Positions 7,609 to 15,229 of a DNA stretch of 19,734 nucleotides are shown here, piece by piece. The DNA comes from JARROD01 sp037384225 (lineage in GTDB: Bacteria; Pseudomonadota; Gammaproteobacteria; Pseudomonadales; Cellvibrionaceae). Both the position numbers and the translations under genes were made by a program. How positions within the stretch are numbered: the first letter of the stretch is position 1; every line of letters starts with the position of its first letter. The stretch covers positions 1 to 19,734 of the forward strand of contig JARROD010000022.1 of assembly GCA_037384225.1 (NCBI GenBank). The letters run 5' to 3'. The notes below the pieces were generated by a model. The model saw only the letters and a program-made list of their open reading frames with translations. It had not been told where the DNA came from and did not search any database.

Positions 7609-7698
7609 AATAAAAGAGTCCCCCAGGGTGTCAGTAAATGGGGTATATGTCATTTACCGGGATGGAAAATGGAGTACCTTGGCTTTCCTGGGGGGCTC
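7609..7698 (-). terminator. putative terminator reading leftward, overlapping a CDS end
   Basis: On the minus strand, GAGCCCCCCAGG (7698-7687) pairs with CCTGGGGGACTC (7627-7616) with one mismatch, and TTTTATTT follows directly. A smaller nested hairpin (GTAAATG 7634-7640 with CATTTAC 7651-7657) sits inside the large loop. The stem thus includes the last codons of the DUF3135 gene, which ends at 7654, and could stop its transcription before the Nudix gene. The large loop makes this less certain than a compact terminator. Confidence 0.4.
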
Positions 7699-8004
7699 CA
7701 CATATACTGAACTGGAGGTAGGTTGTTCGGAAAATTGGTTGAGTAAATTGCGCAGGCGGAAGAAGGATTCGTGCATCATTTCGGAGATTTTAATGCAGGC
7801 TCCAAGGGCAGAGGAATGTATTTCGCGTTGCGCATCAATTTCAAACTGAAGGCCACGAAGGCGCTGCTGTTGTTGAGGTGGCGCGTTATCAATCAGGTTT
7901 TTGACTTGCTCGAGCCGAAGTTGTTCCAGTGCGTCAGGGTCATGCTGCGCCAGGTGTAGCAGAACATCAAAACCGGGCAGTTTCGACTGCATTTGCTTTT
8001 CCAT
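7654..8004 (-). CDS. DUF3135 family protein
   Basis: This 116-residue protein is largely helical, with no signal peptide or membrane segment, and is probably cytoplasmic. The sequence GFDVLLHLAQHDPDALEQLR, then APPQQQQRLRGLQFEIDAQR and CIKISEMMHESFFRLRNLLN, is the pattern I associate with DUF3135, an uncharacterised gammaproteobacterial family. The C-terminal 20 residues (ending KVLHFPSR) are not helical and are encoded in the putative terminator stem. The ATG at 8004 has GAGATG just upstream; a second in-frame ATG four codons later is also possible. It appears to be a single-gene unit, with its promoter expected in the AT-rich stretch 8010-8110. No function can be given. Confidence 0.7.
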   Translation of the reverse strand: MEKQMQSKLPGFDVLLHLAQHDPDALEQLRLEQVKNLIDNAPPQQQQRLRGLQFEIDAQREIHSSALGACIKISEMMHESFFRLRNLLNQFSEQPTSSSVYVEPPRKAKVLHFPSR

Positions 8005-8037
8005 TTCATCTCTAACTAAATAAGGAAGTAAAATAGA

Positions 8038-8060
8038 GCTAGTATATTTTTCATACTAGC
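8038..8060. promoter_or_regulatory. inverted repeat upstream of the DUF3135 gene
   Basis: GCTAGTAT (8038-8045) and ATACTAGC (8053-8060) are perfect inverted halves around a 7-base T-rich spacer, 34 bp upstream of the DUF3135 start codon. On the minus strand a T-rich run (TCTATTTTACTT) follows, so it could be an operator or a weak attenuator. No regulator is assigned. Confidence 0.3.
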
Positions 8061-8177
8061 AAACAAAAATTTTATAGTGTAGAGGGGAATCTTATATCTT
8101 CCCGGAATATTGGATAATTGTGAACCATTAGCAGTTTCAGCCTTTAAAGCGGTACGTTCGGTTAATGTAAAAGCCAT

Positions 8178-8265
8178 ACACGTCAAGCTAACCCGGGGTA
8201 GGCACAGTGTCAGGCGGATGGCCGCCGGATCGAAGGCACAATACCCCGGGTTATTGAGAAGTTAC
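8178..8265 (-). repeat. palindromic MITE-like element, copy 3 (inverted)
   Basis: This copy lies in the opposite orientation to copies 1 and 2. The inner arms TAACCCGGGGTA (8189-8200) and TACCCCGGGTTA (8242-8253) are a perfect 12-bp inverted repeat, and GGCGG/CCGCC pair again inside. The right end GGGTTATTGAGAAGTTAC (8248-8265) is identical to that of copy 2. The left end is diverged and no target duplication is visible, so the left boundary is approximate. Confidence 0.65.
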
Positions 8266-8298
8266 CACAAGTCTAGGGTTTACTTGTTGCAGGTTGCG

Positions 8299-8328
8299 TA
8301 GTTAAAGATTGGATAGTTAAAGATTGGA
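8299..8328 (+). repeat. 15-bp tandem duplication
   Basis: TAGTTAAAGATTGGA occurs twice head to tail (8299-8313, 8314-8328), followed by a partial TAGT. It lies in non-coding DNA between copy 3 of the palindromic element and nudL and looks like a slippage product. Confidence 0.8.
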
Positions 8329-8643
8329 TAGTCGGAACAAGGGGCGAGGGTCACTGTCAACTATAAAAGCTCTCTGTCTGGTCTGGTTTACTCCATTACC
8401 CGGAAATTTACACTGTAAATCAAAATTCGAGGCCAAAACAAGCAGCCTGAACGGTGAAATCCTATACTGTCGGGGCGCTTTTAGCAGGGCTCAGCTCGAT
8501 TGCGTCCAGTGACCTGGAGTTCCAAAGCAGTCGATTCGGCACATTAGGCCCGGCGCTTAGTATAGTTGTCTGGTGAAAGGCTGGAAGATGACCTTTTAAA
8601 TATTGGGTATGCAACCTAAAGAAAATAGCCATAGGGTCAAAAG

Positions 8644-9267
8644 ATGTTAAAACAATTGCGGGAAAAGCTTACTTGTCGAGACTTGGGTGTTGAGGAGTTG
8701 GACGCTTTTCCCAATCAGGCGGCGGTCCTGATCGCGCTGACCGCCAAGGCTTCCGATCCAGAGATTTTACTGACTAAACGGGCTGAACACCTTTCCACTC
8801 ACAGCGGTGAAGTGTCGCTTCCCGGCGGTAAGTGGGAGTACGGCGACAAAAGCCTGCTGCAAACCGCACTGCGGGAAACTGAAGAGGAAATCGGAATACA
8901 ACCGAGTAGTGTCGAGGTGCTGGCTGCCCTGCAACCGCGCCGGACCCGGTATGATATCAAGGTAACCCCTTTCGTAGGGATTGTGCCGGAGGATGTCGTG
9001 CTGACCCCCAATCCTGGTGAGTTGGATGTGGTGTTTCGGGTGCCAGTGAGTTTTTTTCTGGCCGATCAGCGTATTAGAACAGACTTATACAGGCGCCCTG
9101 AGTTGGAATTCTGGGCACCTGCCTATGACTTTGAGGGATTTGAAATCTGGGGGTTGACCGCTGGCATTCTGGTGAGTTTTTTCAACCAGGTTTTCGAAGC
9201 GGGAATCGGGATGGAAAGTTCGGCGCCAGTCAGGGTTCTGGGCGAGTACTCTGACACGCATGATTAG
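8644..9267 (+). CDS. nudL: CoA pyrophosphatase-type Nudix hydrolase
   Basis: This 207-residue Nudix protein belongs to the branch that hydrolyses coenzyme A and its derivatives to 3',5'-ADP and (acyl-)phosphopantetheine. The CoA-specific motif upstream of the Nudix box is present as LLTKRAEHLSTHSGEVSLPG at about residues 42-61. Compared with the classic form, Ser replaces the second Arg and Leu replaces Phe before PGG. The Nudix box follows as GDKSLLQTALRETEEEIGI, with the same spacing as in E. coli NudL. The C-terminal half (GELDVVFRVPVSFFL, then FEIWGLTAGILVSF) also matches the family. The start at ATG 8644 has AGGG about 9 bases upstream. It stands alone and converges on the CorC-like gene. 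The symbol is by homology; substrate preference is not proven. Confidence 0.87.
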   Translation: MLKQLREKLTCRDLGVEELDAFPNQAAVLIALTAKASDPEILLTKRAEHLSTHSGEVSLPGGKWEYGDKSLLQTALRETEEEIGIQPSSVEVLAALQPRRTRYDIKVTPFVGIVPEDVVLTPNPGELDVVFRVPVSFFLADQRIRTDLYRRPELEFWAPAYDFEGFEIWGLTAGILVSFFNQVFEAGIGMESSAPVRVLGEYSDTHD

Positions 9268-9338
9268 TATGCGGGAGGTGGACTAATGCTTCGACCAATA
9301 CGTTTTTCACCCGATCCTTTTATGCATATGTCGAGACC

Positions 9339-9460
9339 GGCCCTCCAGGCCAGGGGATAGGATTGGGGGCGAATATCAAGCGACATCGATGGCACCCAAC
9401 GGCGGGAACCACTGAAGGTAGACTGTTCGCCCTCAATCCTATCCCCTGGCCTGGAGGGCC
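9339..9460. repeat. long inverted repeat with 35-bp arms (hairpin element)
   Basis: The left arm at 9339-9373 (starting GGCCCTCCAGGCCAGG) and the right arm at 9426-9460 are reverse complements at 34 of 35 positions. They enclose a 52-base loop. The element fills the gap between the convergent nudL-like and corB-like genes (9268-9541). No T-run follows either arm, so it is not a standard intrinsic terminator, though it could block transcription from both sides. It shares no sequence with the three palindromic copies at 4560-8265. No protein is encoded in it. Confidence 0.85.
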
Positions 9461-9541
9461 TATGTGGTCATTTCCGGCCGTGGAGGGTTTGGATAGAATT
9501 TCGTTGAGAATTTGAGATAAAAAGTTTTATTGGGCGACGCA

Positions 9542-10819
9542 CTAGGCGCTGGTTTTCAGGTGCCTTACGCGGGCTTTTTCGATCATTTTATCGGAAATTT
9601 TTTCAGTCTCGAATCGGTAGCGGCCGAGCTGAAAGCTGACATTGGCATCCGGAATGCTTTCCAGATACTCAACCGCCAGTCCATTGAGTGTCTTGGGTCC
9701 TTTCGTGGGTAGCTCCCAACCCAGCGTACGGTTGACATCACGGATAGACGCGCCGCCCTCGATCAGGTACCAGCCGTCTCCGAGCGCGGATATTTCCTCT
9801 GTCTGTTCTTCCGCGGTGTTGGTGGTGAAGTCGCCTACGATTTCTTCCAGCAAATCCTCCAGGGTGATCAGGCCCTGTATGTCCCCGTATTCATCGACGA
9901 CTATCCCCATGCGATGTTTTTCTTTTTGAAAATTCATCAACTGTATATTGAGCGGTGTGCCTTCGGGAACAAAATAAGGTTCTTGGGAAAAGCGGCGAAT
10001 AGCATCGTGGGTGATGGTTGAATCATCGCCATACATAAAGCGGGTGGCGTAACGCAAATGAAGGATACCGATAATATTATTAATATCACCGTCATAAACC
10101 GGCAGACGGGTGTATTCCGAGTTGCGGATTTGCCGCATTAATGTTGGGATGTCGTCTTCCAGGTCCAGCCCGATGATTTCGTTGCGCGGGATCATTATAT
10201 CCTCTACCGTGGACTTTTCCAGATCCAGAATATTCAGCAACATGCCTTGGTGTTGATCGGGAATCAGGTCACCGGCCTCGTCCACAACCGTGCGCAATTC
10301 CTCTGGTCGCAGATGCTCGTGCTTGGGGTGGGTGGTGGGATCGATGCCAAATAGCTTGACCAGGCTGTTGGACAAATGGTTTACCACCCAAACCGCCGGG
10401 TATAGAAGGTAGAGCAGGGGTTTGAGAATCACGCTTGCGGGGAAGGCGATTTTTTCCGGATGCAGCGCGGCCACGGTTTTCGGCGTCACTTCAGCAAAGA
10501 TCAGCAGTACCAGGGTGAGTAGAATTGTGGCAATGGCGATGCCGGCGTCGCCATACAGGCGGATCGCAATAACAGTGGCGATCGCTGATGCGAAAATGTT
10601 GACCAGGTTATTGCCGATCAAGATGACGCCAATCAGGCGGTCTGGTCGTATCAGTAGTTTGGTTACCCGAAGGGCGGCTTTATGCTTTTTCTTTGACAGG
10701 TGTTTGAGCCGATAACGGTTTAAAGACATCATTCCCGTTTCGGAACTGGAGAAAAAAGCGGAGAAAAAAATCAATCCAGCCAGCGTGCCAAACAGCAGAC
10801 TGAGGGGCGCATCGTTCAA
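9542..10819 (-). CDS. CNNM/CorC-family CBS-domain transporter (YfjD/CorB-like)
   Basis: This 425-residue inner-membrane protein belongs to the HlyC/CorC (CNNM) group linked to magnesium and cobalt efflux or resistance. The N-terminal DUF21 domain (about residues 5-180) has the motif FFSSSETGMMSLNRYRLKHL and several membrane helices, including FAEVTPKTVAALHPE. A CBS pair occupies about residues 200-330 (VEDIMIPRNEIIGLDL..., then HRMGIVVDEYGDIQGLITLE). The small CorC_HlyC domain ends the protein (GWYLIEGGASIRDVNRTLGW). Length and motifs agree with E. coli YfjD. No ATG is available before the first helix; the TTG at 10819 with GAGG about 11 bases upstream is the only reasonable start. It follows the ypjD-like gene on the same strand, the order also found beside ffh in E. 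coli. Confidence 0.9.
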   Translation of the reverse strand: MNDAPLSLLFGTLAGLIFFSAFFSSSETGMMSLNRYRLKHLSKKKHKAALRVTKLLIRPDRLIGVILIGNNLVNIFASAIATVIAIRLYGDAGIAIATILLTLVLLIFAEVTPKTVAALHPEKIAFPASVILKPLLYLLYPAVWVVNHLSNSLVKLFGIDPTTHPKHEHLRPEELRTVVDEAGDLIPDQHQGMLLNILDLEKSTVEDIMIPRNEIIGLDLEDDIPTLMRQIRNSEYTRLPVYDGDINNIIGILHLRYATRFMYGDDSTITHDAIRRFSQEPYFVPEGTPLNIQLMNFQKEKHRMGIVVDEYGDIQGLITLEDLLEEIVGDFTTNTAEEQTEEISALGDGWYLIEGGASIRDVNRTLGWELPTKGPKTLNGLAVEYLESIPDANVSFQLGRYRFETEKISDKMIEKARVRHLKTSA

Positions 10820-10931
10820 GTAAGGGGTAACCTCTATTTCCTTCGGAATAAACCTAATCTTGTATTAGTTTAGAGGCTTTCGCAACTACTGCGGCGGGAA
10901 ACGCCGCTGGCCAGTTGGAACAGGCACGACG

Positions 10932-11747
10932 CTAGACACTGTTGGTTCTGATTTCCAGTATGATTTCAAGCACAAGCTTGGTACCGAAATAGGCCAGCAT
11001 CAGCGCTATAAAGCCGCCCAGAGCCCAGCGGACGGCGACGCTGCCGCGCCAGCCGCGACTATATCGCCCCCAGAGCAGAACGGCATAGATTAGCCAGGAG
11101 ATCAGGGAAAATACAGTTTTGTGTATGAGATGTTGTGCAAACAAGTCCTGAATAAACAAAAAACCTGTAATAATACTCAGTGTCAGCAGTACTTCTCCCG
11201 CCCACAGCAATTCAAACATCAGCGTTTCCATCGTTTGCAATGGCGGCAACAGGCGCACAATGCCAGTGGGATGCTTGTGTCTGAGCTGATAATTTTGATA
11301 GGCGAGCAGCAACGCCTGCAGTGTGGCGATGGTCAGCAGGCTGTAGGCGACAAAGGAAAACAGAATATGGGACGCGATACTGGGTCCCAGGTGCGAATAG
11401 GGAATGACGGGGCTTTCACTGACCATTGAGCAAATAATAGCCAGGGTAGACATGGGAAAAAGAAAAACGAATAGGTTGTGTAGAGGTTTTTTTAAACCAC
11501 TCAGCAGTACGATGAGATTGATGACCCAGAAAATGAGAGATGAAGCTTTATAAAAACCCAGGTAATATCCATCGCTGCCAAGAATAATGCCCTGGATGCC
11601 AATACCGTGAAACAGTAGCGCTGTGAATGTGAAGCAAAGCAACCAGTTAGTATCTGCGCTGCGTTTATGGAATAGGGTTGTGGCCAGGTAGCCACTCGCA
11701 GCCAGGTAAAGTGCTAAGGCGGCAGCGTTTGAGACAAGGATAATCAT
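10932..11747 (-). CDS. ypjD: YpjD/CcsA-like inner-membrane protein
   Basis: This 271-residue protein has about eight membrane helices and belongs to the cytochrome c assembly (CcsA/CcmC) superfamily. The typical elements are SHILFSFVAYSLLTIATLQALLLAYQ in the middle and HKTVFSLISWLIYAVLLWGRYSRGWRG toward the end, with histidines placed like the haem-ligand positions of the family. No cytochrome c maturation genes lie nearby. YpjD proteins are usually found, as here, divergent from ffh and next to a CorC-like gene, and they are not proven to act in cytochrome biogenesis. The ATG at 11747 has GGAA 4-5 bases upstream. A 112-bp gap with a small GCGGCG/CGCCGC hairpin (10891-10907) separates it from the corB-like gene, so the two may be one operon. 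Confidence 0.87.
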   Translation of the reverse strand: MIILVSNAAALALYLAASGYLATTLFHKRSADTNWLLCFTFTALLFHGIGIQGIILGSDGYYLGFYKASSLIFWVINLIVLLSGLKKPLHNLFVFLFPMSTLAIICSMVSESPVIPYSHLGPSIASHILFSFVAYSLLTIATLQALLLAYQNYQLRHKHPTGIVRLLPPLQTMETLMFELLWAGEVLLTLSIITGFLFIQDLFAQHLIHKTVFSLISWLIYAVLLWGRYSRGWRGSVAVRWALGGFIALMLAYFGTKLVLEIILEIRTNSV

Positions 11748-11970
11748 GATTTCCAGCTATCAGTGTTTGTTTTGTTGCTTGAGAAAAAGGGTAAAGAAAA
11801 ATTGAGGGCAGAGTGTGTCACAAGGCCGTATTAAATAGAAGCGCTCATTGGGCGAGGCGCTCGAAATAGCGGGTTCCCGAGGGGCTGTAGCGGCTGGTGG
11901 CGAGCAGGTGCGTTCAGGCGGAGTCCTGAGGTATACTTGCGGCAAATACCTATAAGCATTGCGGATTGTT

Positions 11971-13380
11971 ATGTTTGAAAATTTAACCGATCGATTGTCC
12001 CGCTCTCTGAAAGTTGTCACTGGTAAGGCACGGCTGACAGAGAGCAATATCAGGGAAACTTTGCGGGAAGTGCGCAAAGCGTTGCTGGAAGCCGATGTCG
12101 CTTTGCCTGTAGTCAAGGCGTTCATTGAGCTGGTGAAAAAGCGAGCCGTGGGGCAGAACGTATCCAGAGCGCTGAATCCCGGCCAACAGTTTGTCAAGAT
12201 CGTAGAGCAGGAAATGATCGCAATGATGGGGGAGTCCTGTGTGCCCCTCAATCTTGCGGTCAAACCACCTGCGGTGGTGTTAATGGCGGGCCTGCAGGGA
12301 GCGGGGAAAACCACTTCCGTAGCCAAGCTTGCCCGCTACCTGCGGGAACGGCAAAAGAAAAAGGTCCTCGTAGTCAGCGTCGATATTTACCGCCCGGCGG
12401 CTATTCAGCAATTGCAGACACTGGCCGCCGAGGTTGGGGTTGACTTCTTTCCCTCCAGTGACGATCAGAAGCCGGAGGCTATTGCCAGAGCTGCCATTGA
12501 GCAGGCCAAACGTTCGTTTGCCGATGTGGTGATTGTGGATACCGCCGGGCGACTCCATATCGATACCGAACTGATGGACGAGATTCAAGGGTTGCACGCG
12601 GCTATCGAGCCGGCCGAAACCCTGTTTGTTATCGATGCCATGATTGGCCAGGATGCGGTCAATACCGCTAAGGCGTTTAGCGATGCTCTGCCCCTGACCG
12701 GGGTGGTACTGACCAAGGTCGATGGCGACGCCCGCGGCGGGGCTGCCTTATCGGTGCGTCATGTCACTGGGAAGCCGATTAAATTTATGGGGGTGGGAGA
12801 GAAGGTCGATGCGCTTGAACCCTTCCACCCGGATCGCATTGCATCGCGAATTCTCGGCATGGGGGATATTCTCTCCCTGATCGAGCAGGCCGAGCAGAAA
12901 ATCGACAAGCAAAAGGCCGAAAAACTGGTTAAAAAGGTTCAGAAGGGCAAGCGCTTTGACCTGGATGACCTTAAAGAGCAGTTACAGCAGATGCAAAATA
13001 TGGGTGGTATGACATCCATGCTAGAAAAAATGCCGGGAATGGGCAATGTCGCTCAACTCGCCGAGCAGGCCAATATGGGCAAGCAGTTCAAGCAAATGGA
13101 GGCCATTATTAACTCCATGACCCCGGCCGAGCGGCGCAATCCGGATGTACTCAACGGCTCACGCAAACGCCGCATCACGCAGGGTTCCGGCACTCAGATT
13201 CAGGATCTTAATCGGCTGTTGAAGCAACACAAACAGATGGCTAAGATGATGAAAAAAATGAAGGGCGGCGGCATGGCCAAGATGATGCGCGGCCTGGGGG
13301 GAATGATGGGCGGTGGTGGCGGTATGCCTCCCGGGATGTCCGGCGGTGGCGGCGGATTACCTCCGGGCTTAGGTCGTTAA
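11971..13380 (+). CDS. ffh: signal recognition particle protein Ffh
   Basis: This is the SRP54 GTPase that binds 4.5S RNA and signal sequences and delivers nascent membrane proteins to FtsY. Residues 1-90 form the N domain (MFENLTDRLSRSLKVVTG). The G domain carries the P-loop GLQGAGKTTSVAKLA (about 104-118), DTAGRLHID (about 190), TKVDGDARGGAALS (about 248) and GVGEKVDALEPFHPDRIASR. The M domain from about 300 has methionine-rich helices (MGGMTSMLEKMPGMG and KQMAKMMKKMKGGG). The C-terminus is an unusually Gly/Met/Pro-rich tail (GGGGGMPPGMSGGGGG). At 469 residues it is slightly longer than E. coli Ffh. I use the ATG at 11971, which gives the family start MFENLTDRL, over a TTG four codons upstream. 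TATACT at 11932-11937 may be its -10 box, but I see no good -35. Confidence 0.97.
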   Translation: MFENLTDRLSRSLKVVTGKARLTESNIRETLREVRKALLEADVALPVVKAFIELVKKRAVGQNVSRALNPGQQFVKIVEQEMIAMMGESCVPLNLAVKPPAVVLMAGLQGAGKTTSVAKLARYLRERQKKKVLVVSVDIYRPAAIQQLQTLAAEVGVDFFPSSDDQKPEAIARAAIEQAKRSFADVVIVDTAGRLHIDTELMDEIQGLHAAIEPAETLFVIDAMIGQDAVNTAKAFSDALPLTGVVLTKVDGDARGGAALSVRHVTGKPIKFMGVGEKVDALEPFHPDRIASRILGMGDILSLIEQAEQKIDKQKAEKLVKKVQKGKRFDLDDLKEQLQQMQNMGGMTSMLEKMPGMGNVAQLAEQANMGKQFKQMEAIINSMTPAERRNPDVLNGSRKRRITQGSGTQIQDLNRLLKQHKQMAKMMKKMKGGGMAKMMRGLGGMMGGGGGMPPGMSGGGGGLPPGLGR

Positions 13381-13547
13381 GGGATTGAAATTTATATGTG
13401 ATTGTAGATTAATTGGGCTTCCCATAGGCGGTTGTTTCCCGTAAAATGTCGCGCCTTTCGTGGCTCCATTTGAAGATTGAGTGGAGCAATAAACTGTGTC
13501 TTGCCGTGAGGCAACCCAAAAACCGGATTAACAGGAAGAACATTTAC

Positions 13548-13802
13548 ATGGTCAGCATTCGTTTGGCTCGAGGCGGCTCCAAGAAGCGCCCTTTTTATCA
13601 CTTGAATGTAACCGACAGCCGCACGTCCCGCGACGGCCGTTTTATCGAAAGACTCGGTTTCTTCAACCCCGTTGCGCGGGGCAATGAGGAGCGTCTTCGC
13701 GTTGACAAAGAGCGGGTGGACTACTGGGTTGGCAAGGGCGCCCAGCTCTCGACCCGAGTTGCCAGTTTGCTGAAGGAAAAGGCTGCAGCTGTTTCCGCAT
13801 AG
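13548..13802 (+). CDS. rpsP: 30S ribosomal protein S16
   Basis: This 84-residue protein is ribosomal protein S16, needed for 30S subunit assembly. MVSIRLARGGSKKRPFYHLN and SRTSRDGRFIERLGFFNP are the family hallmarks, followed by the RLRVDKERVDYWVGKGAQLS helix region. The ATG at 13548 has an AGGAAG ribosome-binding site 9-10 bases upstream; upstream in-frame starts would add unrelated residues. It opens the rpsP-rimM-trmD-rplS block. The 167-bp gap after ffh leaves room for a promoter; TTGAAA at 13385 with ATTAAT at 13408 (17-bp spacing) is a weak candidate. Confidence 0.97.
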   Translation: MVSIRLARGGSKKRPFYHLNVTDSRTSRDGRFIERLGFFNPVARGNEERLRVDKERVDYWVGKGAQLSTRVASLLKEKAAAVSA

Positions 13803-13846
13803 ACAGCTACCTTGCAAGTCCCGCTCTACAGACGGAGCCCACGCTC

Positions 13847-14383
13847 GTGACTAAAAAGTCTAGTTTGGTGGATGTCGGGCGCATTACGGCGGTTTTCGGT
13901 ATAAACGGGTGGGTTAAAGTTCAGTCCCACACGGAACCGCCGGAAAATATATTGAATTATCGACCCTGGTGGCTGAAGACCCCCCATGGGGTTAAGCCTA
14001 TAGTTGTCGATGCGTCCAGGCGTCACGCCACTGGATTTACTGTCCATTTTGAAGGTATCGATGACCGGGATACCGCGAGTGGCTACTGCCAAATCAATAT
14101 CGCGGTCGAGAGAAATCAGTTGCCAGAGCTGGAAGTCGGTGAATTCTACTGGCACCAGTTGCAGGGATTGCAGGTGATCAGTGAGTATGAAGGCGGGTGT
14201 TACCGCCTGGGTACGGTCAGACGCCTGTTGGAAACCGGTGCCAATGATGTGCTGGTAGTGCAGGGTAATAGTGACAGCGTGGATCGCAGAGAGCGCCTGA
14301 TCCCCTATGTGCCGAACCAGTTTGTCAAATCGGTGGATCTGGATACTGAAATGATTTTGGTCAATTGGGATCCCGCGTTTTGA
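13847..14383 (+). CDS. rimM: ribosome maturation factor RimM
   Basis: RimM is the 16S rRNA-processing factor that binds S19 and helps mature the 30S head. The 178-residue protein shows the N-terminal barrel (VDVGRITAVFGINGWVKVQS, then TEPPENILNYRPWWL) and the C-terminal PRC-barrel (GEFYWHQLQGLQVISEYEGG, LGTVRRLLETGANDVLVVQG, RLIPYVPNQFVKSVDLD). The start is the GTG at 13847, with GGAG about 11 bases upstream. It lies 44 bp after rpsP and 40 bp before trmD, consistent with one transcript. Confidence 0.95.
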   Translation: MTKKSSLVDVGRITAVFGINGWVKVQSHTEPPENILNYRPWWLKTPHGVKPIVVDASRRHATGFTVHFEGIDDRDTASGYCQINIAVERNQLPELEVGEFYWHQLQGLQVISEYEGGCYRLGTVRRLLETGANDVLVVQGNSDSVDRRERLIPYVPNQFVKSVDLDTEMILVNWDPAF

Positions 14384-14423
14384 AATACGTCTATTGTTAG
14401 ACGTAAGGGGAGAGAGGCTGGAT

Positions 14424-15185
14424 TTGCGTATTGCTGTCGTGACCTTGTTCCCGGAAATGTTTTCTGCAATTACCGATTATGGCGTCAGTGGACGGGCACT
14501 AAAACAGGGCCTGTTTGAACTGCGTTGCTGGAATCCGCGACAATTTACCAGCGATCGGCACCAGACGGTGGATGACCGCCCCTATGGCGGCGGACCGGGT
14601 ATGGTGATGATGGCGCAGCCATTGCGGAGAGCGATTCAGGCCGCTAAGGCGTGGGTCGGGCCTGAGGTAAAGGTTGTTTACCTTTCACCGCAGGGACGGA
14701 CACTGGATCAGTCCAACGTGAGTTCATTTGCGCAAGGAGGAGGCAGTAACCTGGTATTGCTGTGCGGGCGCTATGAAGGGGTGGACGAACGCCTGATTGA
14801 GATCGAAGTGGACGAAGAATTGTCCATTGGTGATTATGTTTTGAGTGGTGGTGAGCTGGCTGCCATGGTGGCTATCGATGCGATTATACGCCTGCTACCG
14901 GGAGCCTTGGGGCATGCGCAATCGGCTGCCCAGGATTCTTTTGCCGAGGGGGTGCTGGACTGCCCACATTACACGCGTCCAGAGATGTATGAAGGCCGAG
15001 AGGTGCCAAAGGTTTTACTGTCGGGCAACCATGAACAGATCAGGATCTGGCGCTTGCAGCAGGCGCTGGGGCGCACCTGGCAGAGACGACCGGATTTACT
15101 GAAAAAAATAGCATTGACCGAGGAGCAGCGCCTGCTGTTGGAACGGTACCGGGCTGAAATGCCCGACCCGGAAAACCTCGACTGA
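14424..15185 (+). CDS. trmD: tRNA (guanine-N1)-methyltransferase TrmD
   Basis: TrmD uses S-adenosylmethionine to make m1G37 in tRNAs reading CNN/GGG-type codons, preventing +1 frameshifts. The trefoil-knot motifs are clear: VVTLFPEMFSAITDYGVSGR at the start, RHQTVDDRPYGGGPGMVMM, VYLSPQGRTLDQ, LLCGRYEGVDERLIE, EELSIGDYVLSGGELAAM and DCPHYTRPEMYEG. I place the start at the TTG at 14424. It gives 13 residues up to the Phe of LFPEMF, exactly as in E. coli TrmD, and has GGGGAGAGAGG directly upstream at good spacing. A TTG at 14394 would add 10 unrelated residues. That gives 253 residues, normal for the family. Confidence 0.95.
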   Translation: MRIAVVTLFPEMFSAITDYGVSGRALKQGLFELRCWNPRQFTSDRHQTVDDRPYGGGPGMVMMAQPLRRAIQAAKAWVGPEVKVVYLSPQGRTLDQSNVSSFAQGGGSNLVLLCGRYEGVDERLIEIEVDEELSIGDYVLSGGELAAMVAIDAIIRLLPGALGHAQSAAQDSFAEGVLDCPHYTRPEMYEGREVPKVLLSGNHEQIRIWRLQQALGRTWQRRPDLLKKIALTEEQRLLLERYRAEMPDPENLD

Positions 15186-15229
15186 GATTAACTCTAGCTG
15201 TGAAGCTACATATTCAACAGGAGCAGACC

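Larger units (their letters stand above)
8005..8643. other. long intergenic region with no convincing gene
   Basis: This 639-bp stretch separates the divergent DUF3135 and nudL-like genes. It contains an 8-bp inverted repeat near the DUF3135 start (8038-8060), copy 3 of the palindromic element (about 8178-8265), a 15-bp tandem duplication (8299-8328) and AT-rich promoter-like sequence at both ends. The short open frames here (for example 8110-8301, which runs through the repeat) have no recognisable domain and no good ribosome-binding site. I see no tRNA or known riboswitch. Confidence 0.6.

Noticed and set aside
4560..8265. Reading the three palindromic copies as a CRISPR array.
   Set aside because: Copies are kilobases apart with genes between them, differ in orientation, and there are no regular spacers or cas genes.
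8110..8512. Two short plus-strand open frames of about 62 codons in the long gap.
   Set aside because: One runs through the repeat element, neither has a plausible ribosome-binding site or recognisable sequence.
9339..9460. Reading the long inverted repeat as an integron attC site or intrinsic terminator.
   Set aside because: The attC core sites (RYYYAAC/GTTRRRY) are not at the ends and no T-run follows the arms.
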